From an uncultured Clostridia bacterium (GTDB lineage Bacteria > Bacillota > Clostridia > Oscillospirales > Acutalibacteraceae), in the NCBI GenBank assembly GCA_946183545.1, contig CAMHCD010000003.1, positions 1 through 36,518 on the forward strand: DNA of 36,518 nucleotides. Reading direction: 5' to 3'. The notes under the pieces were generated by a model that saw only the letters and a list, made by a program, of their open reading frames with translations, made no database searches and was not told where the DNA came from. This document shows, piece after piece, positions 9,752-18,738 of this stretch. The translations under genes were made by a program, and so were the position numbers. Within the stretch, counting starts at the first letter, position 1. Every line of letters begins with the position of its first letter.

Positions 9752-10525
9752 ATGAGGATACTGTGTATCGGCGACGTAGTAGGCAGCGTGGGCTGCCGTT
9801 ATCTCAGGTCAAAGCTGCCTGCGCTGAAAAAAATCAAAGGGATCGATCTCGTAATCTGTAACGGCGAGAACTCCGCAGACGGTAACGGTCTGACACCGGT
9901 TTCAGCAAATTATCTGTTTGACAGCGGGGTCAGCGCTATCACACTTGGCAATCATGCCTTTCGCCGTAAAGAGGTGTTTCCGTTTTTGGACGAAAACCCG
10001 TTTGTTGCCCGGCCTGCGAACTTTCCCGACTCAACCACTCCCGGCAGCGGCATTATCAATATAGATACCGGCAGACGAATCGTCACCGTTATAAACCTTA
10101 TGGGCAATATGTTTATGGAAAGCGGGCTCGCCTGTCCGTTTGAGACAGCCGACAGGCTTTTGAAGCAGGCTGAAGGCAAAATTATTTTGATTGACTTCCA
10201 TGCCGAAACCACCAGCGAAAAACGCGCCCTCGGCTATTACCTCGACGGCAGGGTGTCGGCGGTCTTTGGTACGCATACTCATGTGCAGACCTCCGATGCT
10301 CAGGTGCTGCCAAACGGTACGGGCTACATCACCGACGTTGGCATGACCGGCGTGATCCACTCTGTTTTGGGAGTCCAAACAGATATAATAATCGAAAAAT
10401 TCAAAACAAAAATGCCCAAACGATTTGATTTGGCAAGCGGTGATTGTAAGCTGGAAGCGGTACTGTTTGATATAGATGACAACAGCGGACTTTGCAAAAG
10501 TGCTGAAAGTATGCGGATTGAGTAG
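9752..10525 (+). CDS. ymdB: YmdB-type (TIGR00282) metallophosphoesterase
   Basis: 257 aa; MRILCIGDVVGSVGCRYL, NGENSADG, LGNHAF, GTHTHVQTSD. Confidence 0.93.
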   Translation: MRILCIGDVVGSVGCRYLRSKLPALKKIKGIDLVICNGENSADGNGLTPVSANYLFDSGVSAITLGNHAFRRKEVFPFLDENPFVARPANFPDSTTPGSGIINIDTGRRIVTVINLMGNMFMESGLACPFETADRLLKQAEGKIILIDFHAETTSEKRALGYYLDGRVSAVFGTHTHVQTSDAQVLPNGTGYITDVGMTGVIHSVLGVQTDIIIEKFKTKMPKRFDLASGDCKLEAVLFDIDDNSGLCKSAESMRIE

Positions 10526-10558
10526 CCATTTTTTTACCAATTAATTAGCAAATAGCTA

Positions 10559-10587
10559 TTGAAAAATTTGGCGGATAACTGTATAAT
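10559..10587 (+). promoter_or_regulatory. sigma-A-type promoter (TTGAAA-17-TATAAT) for fakA
   Basis: TTGAAA 10559-10564, TATAAT 10582-10587. Confidence 0.7.
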
Positions 10588-10643
10588 GGTACTGTATGAA
10601 ATTATGTCAAAAACATTCAGTACATAAAAAGGATGTGCAATTT

Positions 10644-12296
10644 ATGATTAACGGAGAGATTTTGAAGCAGGCAGTGATTTCCGGCGCGCATAATATCAGC
10701 GTACAGAAGAATCACATCAATGACCTCAATATTTTCCCTGTACCCGACGGCGACACCGGCACCAACATGTCTATGACGATCATGGCGGCTGCCAAGGCGC
10801 TTGATGATTACGACGGCACAAACGCGGGAGAGGTCGCCAACATCACGGCTTCCTCAATGCTGCGCGGCGCCCGCGGCAACTCGGGCGTTATCACCTCCAT
10901 TCTGTTCCGCGGCTTTGCGCAGGGACTTAAGGACATGGAAGAAGTCAACGGAAAAAACATTGCCGCGGCTCTGGGTATCGGCGTTGAGGCTGCTTATAAG
11001 GCGGTCATGAAGCCCACAGAGGGAACGATTCTCACCGTAGCTCGTATGGCGTATGAGGCAGGCGTGGAAGCCGCAAAGCAGGACACCTCCGCAGTGCATG
11101 TGTGGCAGACTATTGTTGACGCCGCCAACGACGCGCTCTCCATCACCCCCGAGCTGCTCCCCGTTTTGAAAAAGGCGGGCGTAGTTGACGCAGGCGGAAA
11201 AGGCTTGTGCTCGATTTTTGAGGGTATGTTAAGCTATATCAAGGACGGCGTTATGGTGGAGTACGACGAAACCAACGAACCCACCATGGAGACCTTTGAG
11301 AGCGCTGCTGCCGAGTTTGACGACGATATTGAATTTACATACTGCACCGAGTTTATCGTAGGCAGAGATCCCGAGATCACCACAGATCCCGAAGAGCTGC
11401 GCGATTTCCTTAAAACCATCGGCGACTGCGTTGTTGTAGTCAACGATGATGAGATCATCAAGGTTCACGTTCATACCGAGGTGCCCGGCAACGCTTTGTC
11501 AAAGGGCATGGAGTTTGGCCAGCTGATCACCGTTAAGGTCGAGAACATGAAGGAGCAGCATAAAAACGCCAAGGCTGCCGGCAAAAAATCCAAGAAGCCC
11601 GCAAAGGAAAGCTTTACTCCTGCCGAGCCCACCGAGGATTTCGGTTTTGTAGCGGTTGCCGCAGGCGAGGGCATGAAGAACCTGTTTATGGATCTTGGCT
11701 GCACCAACGTTGTGTCGGGCGGTCAGAGCATGAACCCCAGCACCGACGACATCTATGAGGCTGTTTTGGCTACTCCTGCAAAGCATGTACTGGTGCTTCC
11801 CAATAATAAAAATATCATTTTGGCTGCAGAGCAGACTGTACCCATGGTCACCGACCGTGTCGTTACTATCGTTCCTACCCGCACTATTCCGCAGGGTATG
11901 ACCGCGCTGCTCAACTTTGACCCCGAGATCTCCGCCGATAGCAATGCTCAGCTGATGATGGATGCTGCTCATAAGGTCGGCACAGGCTTGGTTACCTTTG
12001 CGGCACGCAACAGCGAGTTCGCCGGCAAGAAGATCCACGAAGGCGATATCATCGCGCTTGAAAACGGAAAACTCACCATCACCGAGAAGAACCCCGTTAA
12101 GGCGCTTGTAAAGCTCGCAAAGAACATGGTAAAACGCGATACCGCGTTTATCACTCTGATCTACGGCGAGGATGTGTCTGAGGAAGATGCGCAGAAGGCG
12201 TATGAGGAGCTCGATAACAGGTTCGGCTCACGCACCGATATCTCGCTTGTTAAGGGCGACCAGCCGATTTATTACTTTATTCTAAGCGTAGAATAA
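10644..12296 (+). CDS. fakA: DAK2/DegV-partner kinase, YloV/FakA family (start trimmed from 10596 to 10644)
   Basis: MINGEILKQAVISGAHNI…FPVPDGDTGTNMSMT; AAAGGATG RBS before ATG at 10644. Confidence 0.93.
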   Translation: MINGEILKQAVISGAHNISVQKNHINDLNIFPVPDGDTGTNMSMTIMAAAKALDDYDGTNAGEVANITASSMLRGARGNSGVITSILFRGFAQGLKDMEEVNGKNIAAALGIGVEAAYKAVMKPTEGTILTVARMAYEAGVEAAKQDTSAVHVWQTIVDAANDALSITPELLPVLKKAGVVDAGGKGLCSIFEGMLSYIKDGVMVEYDETNEPTMETFESAAAEFDDDIEFTYCTEFIVGRDPEITTDPEELRDFLKTIGDCVVVVNDDEIIKVHVHTEVPGNALSKGMEFGQLITVKVENMKEQHKNAKAAGKKSKKPAKESFTPAEPTEDFGFVAVAAGEGMKNLFMDLGCTNVVSGGQSMNPSTDDIYEAVLATPAKHVLVLPNNKNIILAAEQTVPMVTDRVVTIVPTRTIPQGMTALLNFDPEISADSNAQLMMDAAHKVGTGLVTFAARNSEFAGKKIHEGDIIALENGKLTITEKNPVKALVKLAKNMVKRDTAFITLIYGEDVSEEDAQKAYEELDNRFGSRTDISLVKGDQPIYYFILSVE

Positions 12297-12323
12297 GCAG
12301 GATAATACGTTATCGTTTGTCAG

Positions 12324-12361
12324 CGGTTGGCGGATAGTCATGGCTACCCGCCGACCGTTTT
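12324..12361 (+). terminator. Terminator-like hairpin between fakA and recG
   Basis: CGGTTGGCGG … CCGCCGACCG (10 bp, one G-U) followed by TTTT. Confidence 0.6.
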
Positions 12362-12379
12362 GTGATTGTTACATTTACG

Positions 12380-14425
12380 ATGCCGAGTTTATACAAAACT
12401 CCCGTCACCGCTTTGCGCGGCGTTGGGGAAAAACGCGCCCAGCTTTTTGCAAAATTAGGCGTGCGGTCTGTGGGTGAGCTTATCACCTTTTATCCGCGCA
12501 CTTATGAGGACTGGACCGTAATAAATAAAATTGAAGATTTGGAGCACGGCGGTCTGTACTGCGTCAAAGCTGTAGTAGGCAGACCGGTTTCGGACACGCG
12601 ACTGTCCGGCAACCGCCTGCTCAGCAAAACCACCGTGTATGACAACACCGGCTTGATGCAGGTTGTTTTCTTTAATAACCGTTATATAAGCGCCATGCTG
12701 CGTCAAGGGGAAGAATATTTCTTTTTTGGAAAAATAACTGTTGATTCCTACGGAATACAAATGGTGTCGCCGCAGTTTGCCGTCACATCCGGCGGAGGAG
12801 GGATCCATCCCATCTACCGCCAAACGGCAGGGCTTCCCTCAACCGTTATCCGCGGATGTGTACAGCAGGCGTTAGACCTGCTTCCCGGGCAGATAAACGA
12901 CCCCATTCCGCAGCAGGTGCTCAGTCACTTTGACATTATAGGGCTGCGACAGGCGTTGACTGACGTTCACTTTCCGGCAACACGCCGGGATCTGGAGAAC
13001 GCGCGTAAACGGCTGGTATGCGAGGAACTGCTCACGCTTAATTTAGGAATGCGTGATCTGCGCACTCACGGGCGCGGGATAAGCGGCGTTATGGTGACAC
13101 GGGACGCTTCAAAAGAATTTGAAAGCTTGCTTCCCTTTACCATGACGGACGCGCAGAGGCGAGCCGTTACGGACTGCGTTGCGGATATCATGGAAAACAG
13201 CGCGCCTATGAACCGTTTGGTACAGGGTGACGTCGGCTCCGGTAAAACCGCCGTTGCTGCCTCCGTGTGCTATACGGTTATCAAAAACGGCTATCAGGCG
13301 GCGTTTATGGCGCCTACCGAGATATTAGCCAGACAGCATTATGAAACCTTTCGCGCCTTTTTTGACGGTACTGATGTGAACGTCGTGCTTTTGACGGGCG
13401 CGTTGAAGGATAAAGAAAAACGGCAGACGCGAGAGCAGATCGCCGACGGCACCGCCAATTTGGTTGTCGGTACCCACGCGCTGATCACCGATAAAACCGA
13501 TTTCAACTGCTTGGGACTTGCCGTCACCGATGAGCAGCATCGCTTTGGCGTGGCGCAGCGAACAAAGCTGTTGAGCAAAGGCAAAAATCCCCACCTGCTC
13601 GTTATGAGCGCAACTCCGATTCCGCGCACTCTGGGGCTGATGATATTCGGAGATTTGGATATCTCCGTTATAGATCAGCTGCCGCCGTCGCGCAAGCCCG
13701 TAAAAACAGTGCTGATGAACAGCACACAGCGCGGCAGGATATACGGCTTTATCCGCAGCGAGGTCGCCGCAGGGCGGCAGGCGTATATAGTTTGTCCTCT
13801 GGTTGAGGAGGGCGAGCTCGAAAACGTCGCCTCCGCTGAGGAATACGCCGCCGAGCTGATGCTCCGTGAGTTTTCCGATATACCCGTCGGATTGGTGCAC
13901 GGACAGATGAAATCGGACGAAAAGGAAGACGTCATGACCCGGTTCGCGCATAACGAGCTGAGTATTATCGTGGCTACCACCGTTATCGAGGTCGGGGTCG
14001 ATGTTCCCAACGCCTCGGTCATCGTTATAGAAAATGCCGAGCGCTTCGGACTTTCGCAGCTCCATCAGCTGCGCGGACGCGTCGGCAGGGGAGAGGCGCA
14101 GTCTTACTGCGTGCTCATCAGTGATAACCAAAGTCAAACGACGCGTGAGCGTTTGGAGATCTTATGCTCTACCAATGACGGATTTCAGATAGCAGAGGCT
14201 GACTTAAGACTTCGCGGACCCGGCGACTTTTTCGGTTCGCGTCAGCACGGCTTGCCGCAGCTCAGCATCGCGGACTTTGCCGACTACAAAAGCGTGGAGC
14301 TCAGCCGAGAGATGGCGGACTATATAATGGACGTCTACTGCGATCTTCGCAACGAAGAGCTTCACTTGCTAAAAGCCAAGGTGGACCGGCTGTTTGACAA
14401 CGGCGGTCAGAATAGTTTGAATTAG
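12380..14425 (+). CDS. recG: ATP-dependent DNA helicase RecG (ATG at 12380; ORF track from 12362)
   Basis: About 681 aa; GDVGSGKTAVA, DEQHRFGV, MSATPIPRTL, QLRGRVGRGEAQSYC. Confidence 0.96.
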   Translation: MPSLYKTPVTALRGVGEKRAQLFAKLGVRSVGELITFYPRTYEDWTVINKIEDLEHGGLYCVKAVVGRPVSDTRLSGNRLLSKTTVYDNTGLMQVVFFNNRYISAMLRQGEEYFFFGKITVDSYGIQMVSPQFAVTSGGGGIHPIYRQTAGLPSTVIRGCVQQALDLLPGQINDPIPQQVLSHFDIIGLRQALTDVHFPATRRDLENARKRLVCEELLTLNLGMRDLRTHGRGISGVMVTRDASKEFESLLPFTMTDAQRRAVTDCVADIMENSAPMNRLVQGDVGSGKTAVAASVCYTVIKNGYQAAFMAPTEILARQHYETFRAFFDGTDVNVVLLTGALKDKEKRQTREQIADGTANLVVGTHALITDKTDFNCLGLAVTDEQHRFGVAQRTKLLSKGKNPHLLVMSATPIPRTLGLMIFGDLDISVIDQLPPSRKPVKTVLMNSTQRGRIYGFIRSEVAAGRQAYIVCPLVEEGELENVASAEEYAAELMLREFSDIPVGLVHGQMKSDEKEDVMTRFAHNELSIIVATTVIEVGVDVPNASVIVIENAERFGLSQLHQLRGRVGRGEAQSYCVLISDNQSQTTRERLEILCSTNDGFQIAEADLRLRGPGDFFGSRQHGLPQLSIADFADYKSVELSREMADYIMDVYCDLRNEELHLLKAKVDRLFDNGGQNSLN

Positions 14426-14446
14426 ATCGAGTATCAAGTTATAGGA

Positions 14447-15829
14447 GTGAATCAAATGAAAAAAACAGTCATCAAGACCGCGGCGGTTCTGATGGCGGTC
14501 ATCACCCTGCTGGGATGTGCCGTTATCGGAGCAGGCGCGATCAGCTTCCCGAACGAGGTTAAGTTCAAGTCAAAAAATGTGCTTATGGTCAACATGGATA
14601 CATGGCAGACCGTGTTTGAAAAGGACGCGGATCAGCGTTGCTATCCCGCGTCAACAACCAAGATCATGACCTTTATCGTCGCCTATGAGCATGTGGACGA
14701 CATTGACAATACTCGTGTCGAGATCAAAAAGTCCATCATTGACAAGCTGAAAAACACCGGCTCGTCAATGGCGCATTTAGACGAGCATATCGGCGGCAAA
14801 ATGAATGTGCGCGATCTGCTTTACAGTATGATGGTTCCCTCCGGCAACGACGCCGCGCTGACCCTTGCCGATTACATCGGTGGAGGCGACGTCAATAAGT
14901 TTGTAAAAATGATGAACGACAAGGCGGAGGAGCTCGGTTGTAAGGACACGCATTTTGAAAACCCCGACGGCCTGCATGACGAGAACCACTATACCACCGC
15001 GCGTGATATGTACATCATCACCAGACACGCGCTGACCCTGCCTGATTTTGAGACCATTTCCAACGCTACCGAATGGCTTTGCGAGGGCGAGGAAAACCCT
15101 GTCGTAACAACCAACTATATGATAGATAAAAACCGCGGCGGCGAGTATTATTATATGTACGCCAAAGGCATCAAGACCGGCACCACCGACCAGGCAGGCA
15201 GATGTCTGGTTACCTCAGCCACTGCCGACAAGCATTCCTACCTGCTTATTTTGATGGGTGCTCCCTACAAGGAGGGTGAGTACGAGGAGTACGACACCTT
15301 TACCGACGCGGCGGATCTTTTCCGCTGGGCGCTTACCGCGCTGGAGCTGCAAACCGTTAAGACAGCCACCACACCCATATGTGAACGCCGGGTCAAGCTC
15401 GCCATGGGTAAAAACAGCGTTACGCTGGTTCCCGAAAAGGACCTTAACGCCGTTGTTCCCAAGGATATTGCCGAAAAGAATATAGTTGTTGAAACCGAAA
15501 TCGAAGGCGAGGACGGCGACGAGGAAAAGCCGCTTGAAGCGCCGCTTTCTCCCGACAAGCCCGTAGGTACCGCCACGGTATATTACAAGGCTGACGGCTC
15601 CGACGATCTGCAAAAGCTCGCAACCGTCAATCTTGTTCCCTCGGAGCAGATCGACCGCAGCGGAATCCTTGCCGTGCTTGATGTAACGGGAGCGATATTC
15701 CAGTCATATTGGTTCCTTATTGTTATTGCGCTGATCATCGTTATCATGCTGATTTATGTGATCGTGGCTAAAATCCACCGCAAAAGAATGGCAAAGCGCC
15801 GCAAGGTAAAACGATACAGAAACTTCTAA
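14447..15829 (+). CDS. D-alanyl-D-alanine carboxypeptidase (DacF/penicillin-binding family) with C-terminal TM
   Basis: 460 aa; SxxK motif YPASTTKIMT, PSGNDAA, KTGTTDQAG; C-terminal hydrophobic helix and basic tail. Confidence 0.93.
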   Translation: MNQMKKTVIKTAAVLMAVITLLGCAVIGAGAISFPNEVKFKSKNVLMVNMDTWQTVFEKDADQRCYPASTTKIMTFIVAYEHVDDIDNTRVEIKKSIIDKLKNTGSSMAHLDEHIGGKMNVRDLLYSMMVPSGNDAALTLADYIGGGDVNKFVKMMNDKAEELGCKDTHFENPDGLHDENHYTTARDMYIITRHALTLPDFETISNATEWLCEGEENPVVTTNYMIDKNRGGEYYYMYAKGIKTGTTDQAGRCLVTSATADKHSYLLILMGAPYKEGEYEEYDTFTDAADLFRWALTALELQTVKTATTPICERRVKLAMGKNSVTLVPEKDLNAVVPKDIAEKNIVVETEIEGEDGDEEKPLEAPLSPDKPVGTATVYYKADGSDDLQKLATVNLVPSEQIDRSGILAVLDVTGAIFQSYWFLIVIALIIVIMLIYVIVAKIHRKRMAKRRKVKRYRNF

Positions 15830-15908
15830 TCTAATATTTATAAACAAAAATCGCACAAAAGATTTGTGCAACATTTCCGCATAAATCGCAAAAAAAAGCA
15901 ATATGCAC

Positions 15909-15950
15909 AATTCACCCCTTGCTATATTGGGCAAAGGGTGAATTTTTTTA
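15909..15950 (+). terminator. Rho-independent terminator downstream of the carboxypeptidase
   Basis: AATTCACCCCTTGC…GCAAAGGGTGAATT followed by TTTTTA. Confidence 0.8.
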
Positions 15951-15966
15951 TTTTGACAAAAAAATA

Positions 15967-15995
15967 TTGTATGAAACTTACAAATATGATATACT
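15967..15995 (+). promoter_or_regulatory. Candidate sigma-A promoter (TTGTAT-17-TATACT) for the EF-G-like gene
   Basis: TATACT 15990-15995 with TTGTAT at 15967-15972. Confidence 0.55.
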
Positions 15996-16072
15996 GATAC
16001 ATGGCTATCTTAGATATTTAGCCGAGTACTAAAAATATTAAAACATTCATGATATGAAGGGAGTTTTACCAA

Positions 16073-18145
16073 TTGAAACAGTATGACGCGAAAAAGATTC
16101 TTAACATTGCCCTCGCCGGGCACAGCGGCTGCGGCAAGACCAGCGTAGCGGAGAGCATCCTCTACCTTGCCAAGGCCAGTGACAGACTGGGCAAGATCGC
16201 CGACGGCAATACCACTATGGATTTTGACAGCGAGGAAATCAAGCGCCAGGCGTCAATCATGACCGCTGTTGCCCCGATCGAATGGAAGAATACCAAGATC
16301 AACCTTATCGACACCCCAGGTCTGTTTGACTTTGCGGGCGGCGTAGCCGAAGGTATGCGCGCAGCGGATACCGCATTGATCGTTGTTTCCGGCAAGGACG
16401 GCGTTTGTGTAGGTACGGAAAAGGCTGTAGAGGCTGCAAACAAGGCAGGTCTTACCAAGGTGTTCTTTGTTAACGGTTTGTGCGACGAGGACGCACGCTT
16501 CTATCGTGTATTTGAGAATTTGAAGTCCACCTTCGGACCTTCCGTATGTCCTGTTGTTGTTCCCTATATCGTTGACGGCAAGGCGAACACATATGTTAAC
16601 CTGTTTGACTACAAGGCTTACGAATACGGCGCGGACGGTTCCGTAAAGCAGACCGCTCTGCCCGATATGGGCGACCGTCTTGAAGGTCTTCGCGAGGCTA
16701 TTAAGGAAGCAGTTGCGGAAACCTCCGAGGAGCTGCTCGACAAGTTCATCATGGGCGAGGAGTTCACTCCCGAGGAAATCATTCTGGGCGTAAGCCAGGG
16801 TGTTAAGGACGGCTCTATCTGTCCTGTATTCTGCGGTGACGCTCACAATACGTTCGCAATCGATCAGTTCCTCAACAGCCTTACCTGGCTTGCTCCTTCG
16901 GCAGCCGACAAAGGCGACGAGATCGGGGTAGACGTAAACGGCGAGCCTGTAGAGGTAAGCGTTAACGAAAACGGCGCTGCTGCCGCTATCGTGTTCAAAA
17001 CCGTAGCCGACCCCTTCATCGGCAGACTGTCCTATATCAAGGTCGTTTCGGGCAAGATCTCACCCGACGTTCCCGTTATCAATATGCGCACAGGCGCACC
17101 TGAGCGTATCAGCAAAGTGCTCACTATGATCGGTAAAAAGCAGACCGACGCGGTTTACATCGGCGCAGGCGACATCGGCGCTATCCCCAAGCTTGCTACC
17201 GCAAAAACAGGCGACACCCTTTGCTCACCGCTTCGTAAGGTCGTATTGGAGCCTGTTGATTATCCCGTTTCCAGCTACTCAATGGCTATTTATCCCGCCA
17301 AGAAGGGCGACGAGGATAAGGTTGCTCAGGCTATCGGCAAGCTCAGCGACGAGGATCCCACCATCAAGTTCGTTCAGAATCACGAGACCCACGAAATGGT
17401 TGTTTCAGGTTTGGGTGAGCAGCACCTCGATGTTGTGATCTCACGCCTTAAATCAAAATACAATGTAGAGGCTTCTCTCCAAAAGCCGAAGATCGCGTAC
17501 CGCGAGACCATCCGCAAAAAGGTGTCCGCACAGGGCAGATATAAAAAGCAGAGCGGCGGTCACGGTCAGTTCGGTGACGTTTGGATCGAGTTCGAGCCGT
17601 TCGATACCGACTCCCTTGAGTTTGCGGAGCGCGTTGTAGGCGGCGCTGTTCCCAAGAACTTCTTCCCGGCGGTTGAAAAGGGTCTGCGCGACTCCATCAA
17701 GAAGGGCGTTCTTGCAGGTTATCCCACCGTCGGCATCAAGGCTACTCTGTATGATGGTTCCTATCACCCCGTTGACTCCTCGGAAATGAGCTTTAAAACA
17801 GCTGCTTCCCTGGCGTACAAAAACGGTATCCCCAACGCTGCTCCCACACTGCTTGAGCCTATCGGCAGCCTTAAGGCGTATGTTCCCGACAACAACATGG
17901 GCGACGTAATGGGCGAGGTCAATAAGCGCCGCGGCAGAGTGCTGGGTATGTCTCCTGCGGAAAACGGCACTCAGGTCGTTGAGGCAGAGGTCCCCATGGC
18001 TGAGATGGCTGACTTTGCTACCTTTATCCGTCAGATCACCCAGGGCAGAGGAAGCTACGAGTTCACCTTTGCTCGCTATGAGGATTGCCCCGCAAACGTA
18101 GCGCAGAAGGTCATTGAAGCTGCAAAAGCAGAGAATAACGATTGA
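16073..18145 (+). CDS. Elongation factor G-like translational GTPase paralogue (TTG start)
   Basis: 690 aa; P-loop AGHSGCGKTS, DTPGLFDFAG, EF-G domains III-V (GGHGQFGDVWIEFEP, RRGRVLGM). GAAGGGAG RBS before TTG. Confidence 0.92.
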   Translation: MKQYDAKKILNIALAGHSGCGKTSVAESILYLAKASDRLGKIADGNTTMDFDSEEIKRQASIMTAVAPIEWKNTKINLIDTPGLFDFAGGVAEGMRAADTALIVVSGKDGVCVGTEKAVEAANKAGLTKVFFVNGLCDEDARFYRVFENLKSTFGPSVCPVVVPYIVDGKANTYVNLFDYKAYEYGADGSVKQTALPDMGDRLEGLREAIKEAVAETSEELLDKFIMGEEFTPEEIILGVSQGVKDGSICPVFCGDAHNTFAIDQFLNSLTWLAPSAADKGDEIGVDVNGEPVEVSVNENGAAAAIVFKTVADPFIGRLSYIKVVSGKISPDVPVINMRTGAPERISKVLTMIGKKQTDAVYIGAGDIGAIPKLATAKTGDTLCSPLRKVVLEPVDYPVSSYSMAIYPAKKGDEDKVAQAIGKLSDEDPTIKFVQNHETHEMVVSGLGEQHLDVVISRLKSKYNVEASLQKPKIAYRETIRKKVSAQGRYKKQSGGHGQFGDVWIEFEPFDTDSLEFAERVVGGAVPKNFFPAVEKGLRDSIKKGVLAGYPTVGIKATLYDGSYHPVDSSEMSFKTAASLAYKNGIPNAAPTLLEPIGSLKAYVPDNNMGDVMGEVNKRRGRVLGMSPAENGTQVVEAEVPMAEMADFATFIRQITQGRGSYEFTFARYEDCPANVAQKVIEAAKAENND

Positions 18146-18177
18146 TTTGAGCATCGTTAAATCAAAATAAAAATCTA

Positions 18178-18210
18178 AGCGGTCAGATTTCGGTCTGACC
18201 GCTCTTGTTT
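18178..18210 (+). terminator. Terminator of the EF-G-like gene; T-tract apparently displaced by an insertion
   Basis: AGCGGTCAGA-tttcgg-TCTGACCGCT then CTTGTTT. Confidence 0.75.
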
Positions 18211-18297
18211 GTCAAAAATCTTTGTTTTCTATCAGAGATTTAGTTGTTGCCAATATCATCAACTTAAGTTTTTTGTATTACTCCCAAGGGCATGAAA

Positions 18298-18403
18298 GTT
18301 ATTTGAACACCATGGTGAAAAACCGCATGGTTAAGCCATTTTTACATGGTGTTCACCTTAAAAACAAAATGAACACCATGGGGAAGTTATTTGAACATCA
18401 TGG
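18298..18403. repeat. Left inverted block of the 18.2-18.8 kb element
   Basis: Carries GAACACCATGG-type arms at 18305-18315, 18345-18354 (reverse), 18371-18381 and 18393-18403. Its reverse complement aligns along its length to 18632-18738. Confidence 0.85.
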
Positions 18404-18410
18404 TAATTTA

Positions 18411-18481
18411 TGTCGCGGGCGACAATTCACGCCGCAGGCAATTCATGACGAAGTCAATTCACGTTGCGCAGCGACAATTCA
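18411..18481. repeat. Phased array of AATTCA(C/T) boxes alternating with mini-hairpins
   Basis: GTCGCGGGCGAC-AATTCAC-GCCGCAGGC-AATTCAT-GACGAAGTC-AATTCAC-GTTGCGCAGCGAC-AATTCA; boxes start at 18424, 18440, 18456, 18476. Confidence 0.85.
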
Positions 18482-18536
18482 TCCAATTACCGCGCTTTCC
18501 GTTTTAACCATTTGCGGATAGGAGCAGGACGTAAAC

Positions 18537-18562
18537 AGAGCCTTCCCCCAAGGGAAGGCTCT
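18537..18562. repeat. Perfect 11-bp hairpin
   Basis: AGAGCCTTCCC-CCAA-GGGAAGGCTCT. Confidence 0.85.
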
Positions 18563-18631
18563 CCTACGCTTGCTTATAATCTAACCATCATCAAATCATA
18601 AAACAAAGCTTTTCGATAAGTCGCGTAATCT

Positions 18632-18738
18632 CCATGGTGTTCAAATAAGAAGCACCATGGTGTTCATATTAAAAACAGGGTGAACACCATGTAAAAACCG
18701 CATGGTTAAGCCATTTTTACCATGGTGTTCAAATAAGA
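18632..18738. repeat. Right inverted block of the 18.2-18.8 kb element
   Basis: CCATGGTGTTC-type arms at 18632-18642, 18655-18665, 18682-18691 (reverse) and 18720-18730; AAATAAGAA spacer seen twice. Confidence 0.85.

Noticed and set aside
13325-14137. 270-aa minus-strand ORF inside recG
   Set aside because: Antisense shadow of a well-supported recG frame; no RBS or family signature. The same applies to other long opposite-strand ORFs such as 901-1524, 17453-18154, 30201-30941 and 28971-29795-type shadows.
16073-18145. Ribosomal-protection (Tet(M)-type) resistance protein
   Set aside because: Overall layout and C-terminus match chromosomal EF-G-like paralogues; no Tet-specific signature or mobile context.
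18405-18490. CRISPR-like periodic repeats
   Set aside because: Boxes are only 6-7 nt and spacers 9-13 nt that are themselves hairpins; no cas genes and no 25-40-nt direct repeats.
18222-18521. 99-aa plus-strand ORF inside the repeat element
   Set aside because: Runs straight through the inverted repeats and mini-hairpin array; no RBS and composition set by the repeats.
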